NCBI RefSeq assembly: GCF_963667685.1
Contig: NZ_OY763930.1
Location: 217,001 to 281,000 of the forward strand
Source: Maridesulfovibrio sp.
GTDB taxonomy: Bacteria > Desulfobacterota > Desulfovibrionia > Desulfovibrionales > Desulfovibrionaceae
Length of the DNA stretch: 64,000 nt
Reading direction: 5' to 3'
Shown here: positions 1 to 8,615 of the stretch, piece by piece
Numbering within the stretch: the first letter of the stretch is position 1
Layout: each line of letters begins with the position of its first letter
Notes under the pieces: model-generated
What the model was told of the DNA's origin: nothing
What the model saw: only the letters and a program-made list of their open reading frames with translations
Database searches by the model: none
Program-made: the position numbers and the translations under genes

Positions 1-1952
1 CCGTTCATAAGCTTTTTAAGGCTGAAGTCTGCATCCGGGAAATTGGCTTTAAGTTCACTGCGGGTACGGTCAATGACTTCATCAGTGGCTTCGACGCTCT
101 TGGTATTGACCACGAATGTAGCAAGGTTGTCGTTACGCTGTTCAAGGTTCAGAGGAAGATACCAGCGCGGACCGCCGTGACCGATGAAAGTTCCCACGCT
201 ATCCACGCCCTTATCAGCGAGAAGGAACTTTTCCAGCTTGCCTACTTCATCGGCTGTAGCAGTGATATCAGTACCGAAGGGTTGCCAGAAATCAATGGTA
301 AACTGGGCTCGCTCGTTGGGCGGAAAGAACATCTTGGGCACAAACTGGAATCCCCAGAACGCGGCCATACATGCGATGAGCACGACAGCCAGAAATCCGG
401 GGCGGTGCTTGAGGCTGAACAGCAGCATGGACCGGTAAACACGGTACATACGGCTGGAAAAGGTCTGGATAACAATCTTGGGTTTCAGCACGTAGTAGCA
501 GAGCATGGGTACCATGGACATGGACAGCCCCCATGAACAAAGCAGGGTCAGGCTGACTACGATGAACAGGGAAAAGCAATATTCCCCGGTGGCGTTCTCA
601 GCAAGCGGGATAGGCAGGAAGGCGAAAATGGTGGTCAGCGAAGCAGCCAGCAGCGGCATCCATAGTTCGGAGACAGCTCCGGCAACAGCCTTCAGGCGTT
701 CCTCGCCGGAAGCAAGACGCACCAGAATAGCCTCGGAAACAACAACCCCGTTATCAACCAGAATCCCAAGGGCAATAATCAGCGAAGCAATCGAAATCCG
801 CTGCAATCCCACATCAAAAAGCGGCATCAGCCCGAGGCAGCCCAGCATAGCCATTGGAACCAGAGACCCAGCCACCAGTCCGGTTTTGAAACCGGCGAAG
901 ACAAGAATGACGATAACAACGAAGACAAATGATTCAAGCAGATTGATCATGAAGTCAGTAACCGCCGTATCAACATAGTCCGGCTGATATACGACCACGT
1001 TGTATTCCATGCCGTGATAAAGGTCTTTAGACAGCTTTTCGAGTTTTGCTGTGACCAGCTCCCCCACTTCCATGATGTTGTTACCGTCGGCCATTGAGAT
1101 AGCCAGCATGATGCACGGATCTCCGTTGTAACGGGCCATAACTCCCGGCGGATCTGCGAAACCACGGGTAATCTCAGTTACATCGGAGAGCTTAAGCGAA
1201 GTCCGCATGCCTTCAACTCGCAGGGACATATTTTTAATGTCATCAACGGATTTGAATTCACCTGTAGGCTCGATATAGATGCGCTCGGGTCCGACCTTGG
1301 CCGAGCCGCTGGGACGAATCATATTCTGCTGGTTAAGCATCTGAGCCAGAGCAAAGGGAGTGATCCCCGCCGCAGCCATGCGCGAGTTGGAAAAATCAAC
1401 AAAAACACGCTCATCCTGCAAACCCCAGCGGTCAACTTTACCGACACTTGGTATGGAAAGCAGTTCATCACGGGTGTAGTCGGCAACATCTTTAAGTTCC
1501 CGGTAGGTAAAGCCGTCCCCGGTAAGGGCGACCACGATCCCGAAAACGTCTCCGAACTCATCATTGACTACCGGCTCATAAGCCTCGGCAGGCAGGTCCT
1601 TTTTAGCATCGAGTACCTTATTGCGCAGCCGCTGCCAGATCGGGGTCATATTTTTCTGGCTATCCTGAAATTCCACCTCGATGATGGAAAGTCCGGTCAT
1701 GGATTGGGATTTGACGTTCTTTATTACATCAATTTCCCTGATCTTTTCTTCAAGTTTATCAGTAACAAGCTCTTCTACCCTCTGCGGGGAAGCTCCGGGA
1801 AAAACAGTCGTAACAACGGCGGTCCTGATAGTAAAATCCGGGTCCTCAGATTTGGGGATACTGAAGAAAGTCATCACCCCGGCAAAAGCAATCAGCACAA
1901 AAAGGGCAATGGATGTTCTGTTGTTTTCTATGCACCATTTAGCAAGATTCAC
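1..1952 (-). CDS. RND efflux pump inner-membrane permease (partial, C-terminus beyond window)
   Basis: Proton-driven RND (AcrB/VexK-type) transporter of the inner membrane. I translated it from the minus strand. It starts with a GTG at 1952 that overlaps the stop of the adaptor gene (GTGA), and about 650 residues lie in the window. The N-terminus has one membrane helix (ALFVLIAFAGVMTFF) followed by the family signature SKSEDPDF-like and FPGASP motifs. Further in, near residue 350-450, come several hydrophobic helices including ILVDNGVVVSEAIL, which aligns with the TM4 proton-relay segment of AcrB. That segment has Asp-Asn where AcrB has Asp-Asp. A G-rich ribosome site precedes the GTG. It is the last visible gene of the tetR-adaptor-permease operon; the substrate cannot be read. 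Confidence 0.93.
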   Translation of the reverse strand, partial: MNLAKWCIENNRTSIALFVLIAFAGVMTFFSIPKSEDPDFTIRTAVVTTVFPGASPQRVEELVTDKLEEKIREIDVIKNVKSQSMTGLSIIEVEFQDSQKNMTPIWQRLRNKVLDAKKDLPAEAYEPVVNDEFGDVFGIVVALTGDGFTYRELKDVADYTRDELLSIPSVGKVDRWGLQDERVFVDFSNSRMAAAGITPFALAQMLNQQNMIRPSGSAKVGPERIYIEPTGEFKSVDDIKNMSLRVEGMRTSLKLSDVTEITRGFADPPGVMARYNGDPCIMLAISMADGNNIMEVGELVTAKLEKLSKDLYHGMEYNVVVYQPDYVDTAVTDFMINLLESFVFVVIVILVFAGFKTGLVAGSLVPMAMLGCLGLMPLFDVGLQRISIASLIIALGILVDNGVVVSEAILVRLASGEERLKAVAGAVSELWMPLLAASLTTIFAFLPIPLAENATGEYCFSLFIVVSLTLLCSWGLSMSMVPMLCYYVLKPKIVIQTFSSRMYRVYRSMLLFSLKHRPGFLAVVLIACMAAFWGFQFVPKMFFPPNERAQFTIDFWQPFGTDITATADEVGKLEKFLLADKGVDSVGTFIGHGGPRWYLPLNLEQRNDNLATFVVNTKSVEATDEVIDRTRSELKANFPDADFSLKKLMN

Positions 1953-3028
1953 GACAGCCCCCCGACATTGCGGACTTTAAGACCGTCCTTAAGGGAATGT
2001 ACGCCTCGGGTAACAACTATCTCACCGGAATTAAGACCGCTTTTGATCAAAATACCATTATTGGAGATTGGACCGACCTCAACATCACGACGGCTAACAA
2101 TTGAACCATTTTCAACAACCCACACATGCTTGGTCCCGTCCGGGTTACCTACGATAGCCGAGGGAACAACGAAAATATTGGAACCGCTGGAACGCCCTGC
2201 AAAACGGACATTTCCGGACATTCCGCTACGTATCAGCTGTTTGGAGTTATCAAGGTAAACCTTGACCGTGAATGAACCACCTTCGTTGGTGCCAATACCC
2301 ACTTCCATGATTACGCCCTTCATTACTTTTCCGGGCAGAGCGTCAAAAGTGACCTGCACTTCCTCACCTTCTTCCACGGTAGAAATCAGGGTATCCGGCA
2401 GTGAGATATGCATCTTCATCTGCTTTCCGGCATTAAAGCCTATAACTTTCTGACCGGACTGCACGTTTTGATGAATGTTGACAGCCACGGCCCCGACCCA
2501 ACCATCAAAGGGAGCCTTCAGCACAGTGTAGCGCAGACGCTTGCGGGCGATATCAAGCTGCTTTGCTGAAGCATTCAGCTGCGCCTGATATGATTTGAAA
2601 TCAGCTTCCGACTGGTCGAATTCTGACTTGGAAACAACTTTGCGCTGGTAGAGCTCGCCAATACGTTTAACGTCAGCTTTGGCTCGAACGTAGTTGGCAC
2701 GTACCTGCTCAAGATTTGACTCCGCCTGTCTTACTTCCAACTCGTAATCTTCCGGGTCCAACCGGGCAATAACTTCACCGGACCTGAACTTGCGGCCGAT
2801 CTGATCGCCCGGAAATGAAATTATCTTTCCGCCTACACGGAATGACAGATCTGTCTGCAGGGCATCCTCGGCAGTTCCGGAGAAAACCCAGTTTCTGTCC
2901 GAAGAACCTTCACCGACCTTCATGGTCTTTACCGGCCGCAGGATTTCCTGTGCGGGGGCTGGTTTTTCCTTGCAGCCTGTCAAGGCAAGGCCTAAAATTA
3001 ATATCAATACGACTATTATTTTATTCAT
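1949..3028 (-). CDS. RND efflux periplasmic adaptor (membrane fusion lipoprotein)
   Basis: AcrA/HlyD-type adaptor that links the RND permease to an outer-membrane channel. The N-terminus is a lipoprotein signal: a hydrophobic stretch ending in LALTGC, with Cys19 as the lipidation site. Next come a biotinyl-lipoyl-like half (SFRVGGKI...GEVIARLDPEDYE), a long helical hairpin with heptad character (about residues 95-165), the second lipoyl half (LKAPFDGWVGAV) and beta-barrel domains. The gene is 359 residues, usual for the family. It overlaps the permease start by 4 nt and begins 13 nt after the tetR stop, so translation of the three is probably coupled. Confidence 0.92.
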   Translation of the reverse strand: MNKIIVVLILILGLALTGCKEKPAPAQEILRPVKTMKVGEGSSDRNWVFSGTAEDALQTDLSFRVGGKIISFPGDQIGRKFRSGEVIARLDPEDYELEVRQAESNLEQVRANYVRAKADVKRIGELYQRKVVSKSEFDQSEADFKSYQAQLNASAKQLDIARKRLRYTVLKAPFDGWVGAVAVNIHQNVQSGQKVIGFNAGKQMKMHISLPDTLISTVEEGEEVQVTFDALPGKVMKGVIMEVGIGTNEGGSFTVKVYLDNSKQLIRSGMSGNVRFAGRSSGSNIFVVPSAIVGNPDGTKHVWVVENGSIVSRRDVEVGPISNNGILIKSGLNSGEIVVTRGVHSLKDGLKVRNVGGLS

Positions 3029-3041
3029 CTAAACATGCCTC

Positions 3042-3707
3042 CTAGCAGCAGATAAAAGCCACCGCCCTTCTGGACAGTATTGCGGTAAGTTCATTGATTC
3101 TTTCCGGGGTCATTTCATTCCACCCCACCCTGTCGCTAAAAGCCTTGGGATTTACAAACTTAAGCACAATTCCGACGATGGAAGTCCCTACAGCCAAAAT
3201 TTCGGTAAGAGATGTATTCTCAGGCATCACAGCTCTGAGAAGCAGTACCATTGCATCAATGGCAGGGGTAAAAAATTCATCGTCCAGCAACTGGTAGGAT
3301 TCACTTGGGTCAGCCATTTCACGGTTGATCAGCATCAACCCCCATAGGGTCGTCGGATCACTGAGGATGCCCTCCATCTGGGACCGGAAGAACCACTCTG
3401 CCAGAGCCTCGCGGTTCAATTTTCCGGCGTCAAATTCTGCAATCTTTTCACGCACAGCATCTTCACCGGGCATCACTTCTTCGCGGAAACGGATAATTTC
3501 TTTGATCACCGCTTCATAAAGCCCCAACTTACCACCGAAATGATAACCGACCGTAGCCAGATTAACTTCTGCTTCAGAAGCAAGACTGCGCATGCTTACC
3601 CCGTTAAAACCGTTCATGGCAAAAAGTCGCAAACCGACTTCAATCAACTTTTCACGAGTTTCCTCACCGCGAGCCTTGTTGGTCTTCCCTTTGGGATGAA
3701 CTGTCAT
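3042..3707 (-). CDS. TetR family transcriptional regulator
   Basis: DNA-binding repressor. It has a TetR HTH at residues about 15-65 (TREKLIEVGLRLFAMNGFNG, then MRSLASEAEVNLATVGYHFGGK) and an all-helical ligand domain resembling the CecR/DUF1956 type. It is first in the operon with the efflux adaptor and permease, so it most likely autoregulates and represses the pump. Palindromic GTTTGA/TCAAAC repeats lie directly upstream. The inducer is unknown. Confidence 0.9.
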   Translation of the reverse strand: MTVHPKGKTNKARGEETREKLIEVGLRLFAMNGFNGVSMRSLASEAEVNLATVGYHFGGKLGLYEAVIKEIIRFREEVMPGEDAVREKIAEFDAGKLNREALAEWFFRSQMEGILSDPTTLWGLMLINREMADPSESYQLLDDEFFTPAIDAMVLLLRAVMPENTSLTEILAVGTSIVGIVLKFVNPKAFSDRVGWNEMTPERINELTAILSRRAVAFICC

Positions 3708-3762
3708 ATTTAAACCTCTCTACAGAGAATTTTTATTCTTACAGATGAGAGAACTAAACACT

Positions 3763-3803
3763 GTTTGATTAAAAGTCAAACGATTGTTTAAATAAAACGT
3801 TTG
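3763..3803. promoter_or_regulatory. Candidate TetR operator palindromes
   Basis: Upstream of the tetR start, GTTTGA-N7-TCAAAC forms a perfect inverted repeat (3763-3781). An overlapping second arrangement, CAAACG...CGTTTG, spans 3777-3803. Spacing and position fit operator sites of the adjacent TetR regulator. Assignment is by position and symmetry only. Confidence 0.5.
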
Positions 3804-3949
3804 AATTGATTTATTAAAACATTGCGCAGCATATTTAACATTAAATAACAGCCTCTTAACTGAAAGCTCAATACTATGAATTTGAATAAATCTAAGATAG
3901 TACAATCGTAATTAGTTTTAACCAGCAGAACCAAAAGCAGGAAATCATA

Positions 3950-4480
3950 ATGAAAGCCCTACTAATCATCGATATGCAAAAATCATTGTTTGCTGCCGGA
4001 AACCGTTATGATTCAAATGGAGTCATCAGCCGGATCAACCTACTCATCGAAAAGTTCCGCAAAGAGAATATGGCGCTGATATTTATCCGCCACAATAACG
4101 AAGAGGATGGACTGGGAACAGGATCGGAAGGTTGGCAGATTCTGAACGAACTTGATTTTCGCGAAACAGATCTGACCGTTGAAAAGATTCATTGCGATGC
4201 TTTTTGTAAAACCAAACTTGCAGAGAAACTGACAGAACTGAAGGTGGACGAATTAACCATCTGCGGCTGCTGCACTGATTTCTGCATCGACACCACAGTG
4301 CGGCAGGCTGCAAGCAGGGGCTACAAAATCCGTGTTGCTGCTGATGCCCATACAACAGCGGACAAGGCATACTTAGATGCCAAAACAATCATCGAACATC
4401 ATAATTTCGTCTGGTCTGAATTATACAGCCCGCAACTAATCGAAGTTATGCCGACGCAATCCATTTTAAAAGAATTATAA
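3950..4480 (+). CDS. Isochorismatase-like cysteine hydrolase
   Basis: Cysteine hydrolase of the isochorismatase/nicotinamidase superfamily, 176 residues. It opens with the catalytic-Asp motif ALLIIDMQKS (Asp8). The nucleophile region is ICGCCTDFCIDTTVRQA, in which the Cys before the TDFCI block is the likely nucleophile and the second TDFC-type block is typical of the superfamily. The segment GYKIRVAADAHTTAD is the usual post-nucleophile strand. It is a monocistronic gene ending at a strong terminator. The substrate (nicotinamide, isochorismate or another amide) cannot be told. Confidence 0.88.
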   Translation: MKALLIIDMQKSLFAAGNRYDSNGVISRINLLIEKFRKENMALIFIRHNNEEDGLGTGSEGWQILNELDFRETDLTVEKIHCDAFCKTKLAEKLTELKVDELTICGCCTDFCIDTTVRQAASRGYKIRVAADAHTTADKAYLDAKTIIEHHNFVWSELYSPQLIEVMPTQSILKEL

Positions 4481-4482
4481 AA

Positions 4483-4515
4483 AAACTCCCGCTGAACTCA
4501 GTTCAGCGGGAGTTT
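4483..4515. terminator. Bidirectional rho-independent terminator
   Basis: Perfect 15-bp inverted repeat (AAACTCCCGCTGAAC at 4483-4497 and its complement at 4501-4515) with a 3-nt loop, flanked by A-rich and T-rich runs. It lies between the convergent cysteine hydrolase and relA/spoT genes and can serve both. Confidence 0.92.
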
Positions 4516-4539
4516 CTTATACTCTATGGTGGAGGGCGC

Positions 4540-6708
4540 TTAACTCAAACGAGTTGCTTCCAGCACATTCTCAATTGTCTTGAGTTTATTCAACGAACGA
4601 TGCAGGTGACCGAGGTCTGTGACTTCAACGGTGAACTCCAATACGGAGCTGCCGTCAAGATCGGACTTGAATTCACCGGAATCAATATTTACATCCATCT
4701 CAGTAAGAACCGTACAGATCTTTGCCAGCATACCTTTATTGTTACGGCAACGGATACGAATCTGCGCCGGATGCTGAGACTCTTCCTGCCCGCCGCTCCA
4801 TGAAACACCGAGCAGCCTCTCTTCTTCAAGGCTCTTAATGTTGGGACAGGTAGCGGAGTGGATGACAACTCCGCGCCCACGGCTGATATAGCCGATGATC
4901 GGCTCACCGGGCAACGGTGTGCAACACCCGGCAAAACGGATCAGGACGTTGTCGACTCCTTCGATCTCGATAGAGTTGGCTACGCCTTTGCCTTTTCCAT
5001 CCTCTGCTTCAGGAGGATGCACCCCTCTTTTCGGAGCCTCTTCAATACCTTCAGCTTCATTTAGGATAGCGTGCAAACGCCCAAGCACCTTGCGGGGAGT
5101 TACTCGCGAATATCCTATATTGGAAAGCAGGTCATCAACATGGCCAAAGTTAAACTCATCAGCCAGCATGATAAAGTAGCCGTCTTTCATGGCCTTTGCC
5201 ACGTTGATATTCATGCGGCGGCCTTCTTTTTCAAGCATTTCCTTTGCAAGCATGATGGAACGGGTCCGTTCCTCTGTGCGAATGTAGTGCTTGATGCGAG
5301 TCCGGGCTTTGGCTGTTTTTACGAACTTAAGCCAATCGCGGCTGGGCTTGCGCTTTTTATCGGTGAAGACTTCAATAGTATCACCATTTTTAAGAACAGA
5401 GTTAAGCGGAACCATGCGCCCGTTAACCTTGGCTCCGGTACAGTGATTACCGACTTCAGTGTGAATGGCGTAGGCAAAGTCAACCGGGGTGGCTCCATCC
5501 GGCAACTCTTTAATCTCCCCGGCCGGCGTAAACACATAGACCTCATCATTGAAGAGATCAAAACGCAGGGAAGCCATGAATTCGCGCGGATCTTCAAGCT
5601 CCCGCTGCCAATCCATGATCTGCCTGAGCCATGAAAAACGCTCGGCATCGCGGTTCTGCTTGGAGTCACTTCGCCCGGATTCCTTATACTGCCAGTGGGC
5701 GGCAACACCGTATTCCGCCACCTGCTGCATCTCTTCGGTCCTGATCTGGATCTCGATGCGCTCACCTTCCGGCCCGATAACCGTTGTGTGCAGTGACTGA
5801 TACATGTTGGCTTTGGGAATAGAAATATAATCCTTAAATTTTCCTGACACAGGCTTCCACATTGAGTGGACGAGACCGAGTACGGAATAACAGTCCTTAA
5901 CAGAATCAACTATGACCCTGAAAGCAATGATGTCATAGACCTGATCAAGGCTTAAGCCCTGACGCTGCATCTTTTTATGAATGCTGTATTTATGCTTGGT
6001 GCGGCCCTTGATGCGGCCTTTGATCTCGTTATTTTCAAGAATACCGGTAAGCAATCCGATTACGTTATCCACATATTCTTTTCCGACAGTGTGCTGACGC
6101 TCCAGACCGTCGGTAATATCCTGATATACATCCGGCTTGAGGTAAAAGAGACAGAGATCCTCAAGATCGCGTTTAACCATGTACAGCCCCAGCCTGTTGG
6201 CAAGCGGGGAATAAATGTCCATGGTTTCCTGCGCTATGAGCAACTGCTTGTAACTTTTCTGGAAACCGAGGGTGCGCATGTTGTGAAGGCGGTCAGCCAA
6301 CTTAACCATAAGAACGCGGATATCCTCCGCCATAGCCAGAATCATCTTACGGATATTCTCCGCTTTGGCTATTGCTTTGGATTCAAAATCCATCATCCCT
6401 ATTTTAGTAACACCATCAACAATATCAGCTACTTCTTCACCGAAAAGATCAGCAATCTCATCAATGGTGGTATCGGTATCTTCAACTGTGTCATGCAACA
6501 AACCGGCAGCCACTGTCGGTTCATCAAGCCGCATATCAGCCAGAATCTTTGCTACATGCAATGGATGGGCAAGATAAGGCTCTCCGGAAAGACGCACCTG
6601 TCCTTCATGAGCCCGTGCGGAAAAGACATAAGCCCTCTGAATCAGGTCAAGATCAGGGTCATCAATATAAGTACTGACAACGTCAGTTATTTCATTAATG
6701 CGTATCAT
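4540..6708 (-). CDS. Bifunctional (p)ppGpp synthetase/hydrolase (RelA/SpoT)
   Basis: Stringent-response enzyme that makes and degrades (p)ppGpp. With the start at 6708 it is 722 residues; this ATG lies 2 nt after the upstream lipoprotein stop, and the product begins MIRINEITDVV as family members do. An in-frame extension to 6759 is possible but would overlap the upstream gene. The intact HD hydrolase site (AHPLHVAKILAD...AAGLLHDTVEDTD) argues for a bifunctional enzyme. After it come the synthetase domain (FRVIVDSVKDCY...KDYISIPKANMYQSLHTTV), a TGS domain (VYVFTPAGEIKELPDGATPVDFAYAIHTEVG) and a C-terminal ACT domain. Confidence 0.96.
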   Translation of the reverse strand: MIRINEITDVVSTYIDDPDLDLIQRAYVFSARAHEGQVRLSGEPYLAHPLHVAKILADMRLDEPTVAAGLLHDTVEDTDTTIDEIADLFGEEVADIVDGVTKIGMMDFESKAIAKAENIRKMILAMAEDIRVLMVKLADRLHNMRTLGFQKSYKQLLIAQETMDIYSPLANRLGLYMVKRDLEDLCLFYLKPDVYQDITDGLERQHTVGKEYVDNVIGLLTGILENNEIKGRIKGRTKHKYSIHKKMQRQGLSLDQVYDIIAFRVIVDSVKDCYSVLGLVHSMWKPVSGKFKDYISIPKANMYQSLHTTVIGPEGERIEIQIRTEEMQQVAEYGVAAHWQYKESGRSDSKQNRDAERFSWLRQIMDWQRELEDPREFMASLRFDLFNDEVYVFTPAGEIKELPDGATPVDFAYAIHTEVGNHCTGAKVNGRMVPLNSVLKNGDTIEVFTDKKRKPSRDWLKFVKTAKARTRIKHYIRTEERTRSIMLAKEMLEKEGRRMNINVAKAMKDGYFIMLADEFNFGHVDDLLSNIGYSRVTPRKVLGRLHAILNEAEGIEEAPKRGVHPPEAEDGKGKGVANSIEIEGVDNVLIRFAGCCTPLPGEPIIGYISRGRGVVIHSATCPNIKSLEEERLLGVSWSGGQEESQHPAQIRIRCRNNKGMLAKICTVLTEMDVNIDSGEFKSDLDGSSVLEFTVEVTDLGHLHRSLNKLKTIENVLEATRLS

Positions 6709-6710
6709 AA

Positions 6711-8375
6711 TTACTGCTGTAAACTCGGTTTCTTCTGTAATTGTGTGGGAATCCACCATTCGTCGGCATTATAATCCAGACCAGCGGGTTCCACTTTCAA
6801 ACCTTTAATCCGGCTGCTGTAAATGGGCAGAGCCATTGGAACATAAAGAAAACAATACGGCTGTTCTTCATGCATTATTTCCTGAATGCGGTCATATATG
6901 ACTTTACGCTCATCCTGATCAAGAGTGGAACGTCCCCGATCCAGCAATTCATCAAGCTCGCTGTTTTTATATTTGATAAAATTAAGTCCGCCAGGAACGG
7001 CTTTGGAGGAATGCCAGACCGAATAAATATCTGGATCCTGCAAAATGTTCCACCCTAAAATAGTGGCATCAAAACGACCTTTGTCAATAAAATCTGTAAT
7101 AAAGGCCGCCCACTCTACAGTCCTGATCTTAACTTCTATCCCAACATCCTTCAGACGATTCTGAATAATTGTTGCGGACTTAATACGCAAGGAATTTCCC
7201 TGATTAATAAGAATAGTGAATGAAAATGGCCTGCCATCTCGATCCAGAATACCGTCACCGTCTGTGTCAGCCCAACCCGCTTCCTTGAACAAGGCTTTTG
7301 CTTTTTCAGGATGGTAACCATAAGGCTTGAGTTTGTCGTTATACACCCATGTCCCGGGTTTGTAAGGTCCCATGGCCGGATACCCAAGACCAAGAAGCAC
7401 ACCTTTGACTATTTCCTCTTTATCTATGGCGTAATTTATGCCTCGACGGACCCGCACATCTTTGAAAAAAGGACTTTCCATATTAAATCCGAGATATGAA
7501 TAAGAAAAGGAAAGATATTTATATTTCTTAAAATCTAGCTCCCACTTATCACCCTTGGTTTGAAAAAGGTACTGTTGCGGTGTCAGTCCCATGTCGTCGA
7601 GACTGCCGCTTTTAAGCTCAAGGAACTGAGTTGAAAGATCTGGTATAACCCTGTAAACCAACTCATCGATATATGGACGGCCCAGAAAATAATCTTCGTT
7701 AGCCTCAAGTACAACCCTCCGTCCGGGAACCCATTCCTTCAATTTATAGGGTCCGGCCCCCACGGGATTGCGTCTGTACTTTGTAGTACTCAGATCTTCA
7801 TTCTCAAGGATATGCTTGGGCAGAATATCCGAAGCCCATGTAATCAGGGAACGGGCAAAGACCTTGTCGTAGCGGACCTCAAATGTATATTTACCGGTCC
7901 GTTTGAACTCTTTTATGTTCTTGAAATCCCCGGCATATGCGGTCGGAGTCTTAGGATCAATCATCATATTGTATGTAAATTCAACATCTTCAGCGGTAAG
8001 AGGTTCTCCGTCAAACCACTTGATATCCTCACGGAGCTTGAATTTTAACAGCTTTCCGCCATCCAAAACTTCAAATGATTCTGCCGCATATGGAACCAAT
8101 TCAATATCTTTGTTGTATTTAAGGGGAGAAACAAATAACTTACTTGCGACCGTATGACTTGCCGAGTCCGAGGAAAGGACCGCTATAAGGCACATGGGTT
8201 CAGCCAGCGTAGGCTCCGTAAACCTGCCTCCGTAAACAGGTTCAGAAGCATTAGTATGTTCAATCAGCTGAGCTGCCTTTTTATTTTCCGAATGCTCCTG
8301 TCCACTATCCTGAGTGCAGGCAGGGAACACTGCCAAACAACTGAGGATAACTAATGCTGTAATCAATCTATTCAT
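6711..8375 (-). CDS. Peptide/oligopeptide-binding lipoprotein of an ABC transporter (SBP family 5)
   Basis: Periplasmic solute-binding protein of the DppA/OppA family, 554 residues. It has a lipoprotein signal (LVILSCLAVFPAC, Cys20), then family-5 features: YGGRFTEPT near the mature N-terminus, FKLREDIKWFDGEPLTAEDVEFTYNMM, and GINYAIDKEEIVKGVLLGLGYPAMGPYKPG. No permease or ATPase is adjacent, so it is an orphan binding protein. Its stop is 2 nt from the relA/spoT start, and the two are probably cotranscribed. Confidence 0.92.
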   Translation of the reverse strand: MNRLITALVILSCLAVFPACTQDSGQEHSENKKAAQLIEHTNASEPVYGGRFTEPTLAEPMCLIAVLSSDSASHTVASKLFVSPLKYNKDIELVPYAAESFEVLDGGKLLKFKLREDIKWFDGEPLTAEDVEFTYNMMIDPKTPTAYAGDFKNIKEFKRTGKYTFEVRYDKVFARSLITWASDILPKHILENEDLSTTKYRRNPVGAGPYKLKEWVPGRRVVLEANEDYFLGRPYIDELVYRVIPDLSTQFLELKSGSLDDMGLTPQQYLFQTKGDKWELDFKKYKYLSFSYSYLGFNMESPFFKDVRVRRGINYAIDKEEIVKGVLLGLGYPAMGPYKPGTWVYNDKLKPYGYHPEKAKALFKEAGWADTDGDGILDRDGRPFSFTILINQGNSLRIKSATIIQNRLKDVGIEVKIRTVEWAAFITDFIDKGRFDATILGWNILQDPDIYSVWHSSKAVPGGLNFIKYKNSELDELLDRGRSTLDQDERKVIYDRIQEIMHEEQPYCFLYVPMALPIYSSRIKGLKVEPAGLDYNADEWWIPTQLQKKPSLQQ

Positions 8376-8546
8376 GTTATCCTTATTTTTTTAAATAAAA
8401 ATCTTTCATTAAGCCAACTACATTGATAATATATGCAGTATGGACTATTGTGGATTAAAAGCCAAGCAATCAACCGATACAGATTGACCGGAAGCGTTTT
8501 TTACCTTACGGATTCAGCGAAAGCGATTTGTCTCAATCTATTATCC

Positions 8547-8576
8547 ATATAAGATATCCATTTCATATAAGATATA
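8547..8576. repeat. Tandem 12-bp direct repeat upstream of the SNF2 gene
   Basis: CATATAAGATAT occurs at 8547-8558 and again at 8565-8576, an 18-bp period, about 40 nt before the helicase start. It may be a tandem regulator site or an AT-rich promoter element. I have no evidence for the binder. Confidence 0.4.
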
Positions 8577-8615
8577 ATTAACTAAGGAAAGTTACAGTTC
8601 GGGGAAAACGTAATT

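Noticed and set aside
3720-3905. 61-codon AT-rich open frame in the tetR upstream gap
   Set aside because: It has no ribosome site, covers the operator palindromes and shows no protein-like features.
5977-6774. 265-codon plus-strand open frame
   Set aside because: It is antisense to relA/spoT, with no ribosome site and no recognisable domain.
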